Translations under genes and position numbers: made by a program
In this document: positions 61,659 through 64,000 of the stretch, piece by piece
Numbering within the stretch: the first letter of the stretch is position 1
Layout of the letters: each line of letters begins with the position of its first letter
NCBI RefSeq assembly: GCF_002506515.1
Contig: NZ_DAXS01000068.1
Location: 26,552-90,551, forward strand
Direction: 5' to 3'
Source of the DNA: Caldivirga sp. UBA161
Lineage (GTDB): Archaea > Thermoproteota > Thermoprotei > Thermoproteales > Thermocladiaceae
DNA length: 64,000 nucleotides
The notes under the pieces: generated by a model
Seen by the model: only the letters and a program-made list of their open reading frames with translations
Told to the model about the DNA's origin: nothing
Database searches by the model: none

Positions 61659-63038
61659 ATGAGTAAGGCATACGATGTGCTTATTGTTGGTGCTGGCACG
61701 GCGGGTTCATATGCAGCATACCTAATGGCTAAGCAGGGGTTAAATGTAGCATTAGTAGAACGTAAGAAAGCTGAGGAGGTTTTTAAAGTAACTGGTGATG
61801 CCATTGGGAAGCATCACATAGAGGAGTTAATTAGGTCAGGCTTAAGCATTAGAAATGATTTATTCATGGTTAAGTATGAGGGTGCTGAATTATATAGCCC
61901 AGACTTAAGTGTTAAGTACTTTGTTGCAGGTGAAGGTTATGGCCTAGATATTGGTAAGTGGGCTCAATGGTTAATTAATGCTGCTAATAATAATGGCGCA
62001 GATATAATAGATAAGCATACTGTATCAGCCCCAATAATTGAAGGAGGCTTCGTGAAGGGTGTTAAGGCAAATAGGAGCGATGGAACTCAAGTTGAGTTAA
62101 GGGCTAAGGTTACTGTGGATGCCTCAGGCGCCACAGGGGTTGTGAGAACTAAGTTACCTTCACAGTATAGGATTAGTGAACCATTACTACCAGAGGACGC
62201 CTCCTACGCTTACAGGGAGATTATTGAAGTTGATTACAGTATACCTAATCCCCAGAACATAAGAATATACCTTGATAATAACATATCACCAGGTGGTTAC
62301 TGGTGGTTTTTCCCTAAGTCAGATAGGGCTGCTAACGTGGGCTTAGGCATCTGGGGTAAGTTAGTTAAGGAGCGTGGCTTAAACCCAAGGATTAATTATG
62401 AGAAGTACTTAGCATCTTCACCATACGTTAAGGGTAGGAAACTACTTCATGCTGGTGGTGGAATAGTGCCAACAAGGAGACCATTAGCCAGTATGGTTGG
62501 TCCAGGAATTGTAGCTGTTGGTGATGCTGCGGTGGCTGTTAACCCAATTCACGGTGGTGGTATTGGACCTGCATTATTATCATCAGCATTAGCATCAAGG
62601 GCGATAGTTGAGGCATTGGAGAAGGGTGATGTTTCGGAGGCTGGTCTATGGAGGTACAATTTGGATTACTTGAATGCCTACGGCATTAAGCAGGCTCAAT
62701 TAGATGTATTTAGGTTAATGCTGCAGACGCTTACCAACGATCAGTTGAACAGGGGATTAAGGGCTAGGATACTTACTGAGGATGAGGTTCTTAAAATATC
62801 AATAAGCGGTAACCTTAACCTAAGTGGTGGTAGGAAGATGCTGATGGCGCTTAGGCTACTTAAAGTACCTGACATAGCTAGGAAACTATCATTGGCGTTA
62901 AGTTACATGAATGAGATTAAGAGAATATACATTAATTACCCAAGGAATCCCAATGAATTAAATAATTGGTTGGTTACATTAGTGGCTAAGTACAATGAAT
63001 ATAGGCTTAAACTTAAGTTACCTTTAATGACCCTTTAG
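61659..63038 (+). CDS. geranylgeranyl reductase family protein (archaeal lipid saturation)
   Basis: 459 residues. The FAD-binding motif is VGAGTAGSYAAYL (10-22). PGGYWWFFPK (about 210) is the substrate-side motif of digeranylgeranylglycerophospholipid reductases. GDAAVAVNPIHGGGIGPAL is the second FAD motif. The enzyme saturates the double bonds of geranylgeranyl chains of archaeal lipids; paralogues also act on menaquinone or dolichol chains. TATA near 61632 supports the ATG. The next gene follows after 8 bases with a GGTGAT site. Confidence 0.88.
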   Translation: MSKAYDVLIVGAGTAGSYAAYLMAKQGLNVALVERKKAEEVFKVTGDAIGKHHIEELIRSGLSIRNDLFMVKYEGAELYSPDLSVKYFVAGEGYGLDIGKWAQWLINAANNNGADIIDKHTVSAPIIEGGFVKGVKANRSDGTQVELRAKVTVDASGATGVVRTKLPSQYRISEPLLPEDASYAYREIIEVDYSIPNPQNIRIYLDNNISPGGYWWFFPKSDRAANVGLGIWGKLVKERGLNPRINYEKYLASSPYVKGRKLLHAGGGIVPTRRPLASMVGPGIVAVGDAAVAVNPIHGGGIGPALLSSALASRAIVEALEKGDVSEAGLWRYNLDYLNAYGIKQAQLDVFRLMLQTLTNDQLNRGLRARILTEDEVLKISISGNLNLSGGRKMLMALRLLKVPDIARKLSLALSYMNEIKRIYINYPRNPNELNNWLVTLVAKYNEYRLKLKLPLMTL

Positions 63039-63046
63039 GTGATTTA

Positions 63047-63619
63047 ATGGACCCAAGGAGCCAAATTGTGAAGTACTTTATGGAGACGTATAATAAGGGA
63101 TTAAACACATTAATGGGAGGTAATATAAGTGTTAGAATTGGTGATTCAGTACTAATAACACCAAGTGGCGTACCTAAGACTGAATTAACGATTAACGACA
63201 TTGTTAAATTATCAATAAGTGGTAACGTTATTGAAGGCACCAGGAAGCCATCCTCAGAGTGGAGGATGCACTTATCAATATATAAGGTGAGTAATTACAC
63301 TGCCGTAATTCATGCACATGCACCATCCATAATAACCCTATACCTAGCTGGATTAAGCCTTGACCTCAATACCGTAAGTGAAACTAAGGCTTATATACGT
63401 AAGATTAGTGATATAGAATTCATTAAACCCGGCACCCAAGAATTAGCTGATGAAGTATCAATGAGGGTTAGGGATGGGGCTGATTTAATAGTGCTTAAGA
63501 ATCATGGAGTAGTGGCTGTTGGTTACTCGCTTCCTGAAGCATTAAATAAAATTGAGGTTGCTGAGGATACTGCTAAAATTCTGTTAACATTGAGGTTAAT
63601 GACTAATATTAAAGCCTAG
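63047..63619 (+). CDS. class II aldolase/adducin family (FucA-like)
   Basis: 190 residues. GGNISVRIGD and TPSGVPK are substrate-phosphate loops. The zinc ligands are H89 and H91 (IHAHAPS) and H153 (LKNHGVV), and the acid residue is E71 (SSEWRMH). It probably splits a ketose 1-phosphate such as fuculose 1-phosphate into DHAP and lactaldehyde, or works in an aldopentose route. It follows the reductase by 8 bases with a GGTGAT site, so it is in the same operon, an unexpected pairing of lipid and sugar enzymes. Its end overlaps the convergent 3-TM gene by 11 bases. Confidence 0.86.
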   Translation: MDPRSQIVKYFMETYNKGLNTLMGGNISVRIGDSVLITPSGVPKTELTINDIVKLSISGNVIEGTRKPSSEWRMHLSIYKVSNYTAVIHAHAPSIITLYLAGLSLDLNTVSETKAYIRKISDIEFIKPGTQELADEVSMRVRDGADLIVLKNHGVVAVGYSLPEALNKIEVAEDTAKILLTLRLMTNIKA

Positions 63620-63887
63620 ATATTATGTAAAGTAGTAAAATACCCACTAAATTCATTATTGTTATTACAAGCGTCGGTAAGGCAATAAATGGCCCAACAC
63701 CGGCAGTCATCCAAGTATAGTAGGCTAGGATCATTATTCCGCTTTCAATTAGAAAAACCGAGGATACGCCTAAAAGTATCTTCCCGGTTCTAGTGAATCC
63801 AATACCTAAGTAATTCCTAATCATTAATGCGATTATTGCCACTTGAATTGCCGACAACGATATGTTGATATACCATATATAACCCAT
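63609..63887 (-). CDS. small three-TM membrane protein, paralogue of 6581-6871
   Basis: 92 residues, three TMs (about 9-27, 37-56, 67-88). It shares with the copy at 6581-6871 the GFT-x2-GK-x-L turn, the FL-x2-S pattern in the second helix, IALP before the third, LVG in it and the ISRL end. The ATG overlaps the stop of the partial upstream gene (TAATG), so here the protein is the second gene of an operon. Function unknown. Confidence 0.7.
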   Translation of the reverse strand: MGYIWYINISLSAIQVAIIALMIRNYLGIGFTRTGKILLGVSSVFLIESGIMILAYYTWMTAGVGPFIALPTLVITIMNLVGILLLYIISRL

Positions 63888-64000
63888 TACTCATCACCCT
63901 CATCTAACCTTTTTAAACCAATCATTTTAACAACATCCATTAAAACACTCCACTTGCTATTCAACTCATCACTCACTAAGTACGGCGCCCCATATCCCTC
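63887..64000 (-). CDS. C-terminal end of a gene entering from the right edge
   Basis: On the minus strand the frame reads from the edge as EGYGAPYLVSDELNSKW..., continues with VVKMIGLKRLDEG and stops at TAA overlapping the ATG of the 3-TM gene. 37 codons are visible. The charged helical tail does not identify the family; a regulator upstream of a small membrane protein is one possibility. Confidence 0.5.
   Translation of the reverse strand, partial: EGYGAPYLVSDELNSKWSVLMDVVKMIGLKRLDEGDE

Overview
The window looks like a chromosomal segment of a hyperthermophilic crenarchaeon of the Thermoproteales, most likely Caldivirga or a close relative. The assignment is inference. It rests on archaeal ribosomal protein uS11, the archaeal forms of NadM, inositol-phosphate synthase, family 4 UDG, geranylgeranyl reductase and LysK, two GH31 glycosidases and a GH116 enzyme of Sulfolobus/Thermoproteales type, and a CydA-CydA' oxidase pair of the kind I recall being described from Caldivirga maquilingensis. 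Most first genes of transcription units have a TATA-like element centred about 25-28 bases before the start codon, so leaderless mRNA is the rule. Inner operon genes instead carry GGTG-type ribosome-binding sites. I used this rule to revise several starts. I found no rRNA, tRNA, CRISPR array or complete mobile element.

Layout. 1-6900: a GH116 beta-glycosidase cut by the left edge, the NAD(P)HX repair enzyme Nnr, a three-gene membrane operon (SpoIIM-like plus two FtsX-like proteins) and a small 3-TM protein. 6900-21400: uS11 and ThiL sharing one TATA box, NadM, DeoC, an orphan T2SF/TadC protein, UDG, a tandem coiled-coil pair, an M24 peptidase, Ino1, a methyltransferase, a membrane glycosyltransferase and a three-gene ABC exporter. 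21400-33000: a sugar and peptide catabolism region with GH31 alpha-xylosidase, GH20 hexosaminidase, a TIM-barrel isomerase, an MFS carrier, M19 dipeptidase, AhcY, a BadF-type hexose/GlcNAc kinase and an S66 LD-carboxypeptidase. 33000-46000: MoaA, a CdvA-like PRC-barrel/coiled-coil protein, an M16 protease pair, a CDF metal exporter, malate dehydrogenase, LysK, an alcohol dehydrogenase, RNase Z, a PRT with an added C-terminal domain, and PyrB. 45800-47650: a DUF871/MupG-like gene lying between two IS605-type 3' ends. 47700-64000: a second dehydrogenase, the CydAA' oxidase, an HTH regulator, a phosphohexomutase, a second GH31 enzyme, DedA, an M48 protease, a wHTH protein, a C/D box sRNA, geranylgeranyl reductase, a class II aldolase and a second copy of the small 3-TM family.

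Three points stand out. First, an archaeon without murein carries GH20, a GlcNAc-type kinase, M19, S66 and a MupG-like protein, which together resemble a route for salvaging amino sugars and muropeptides. Second, a CdvA-like protein occurs in a lineage usually described as lacking the Cdv division system. Third, several short regulatory structures stand out: a TATA box shared by two divergent genes, three repeat-type operator candidates and an sRNA gene with its own promoter.
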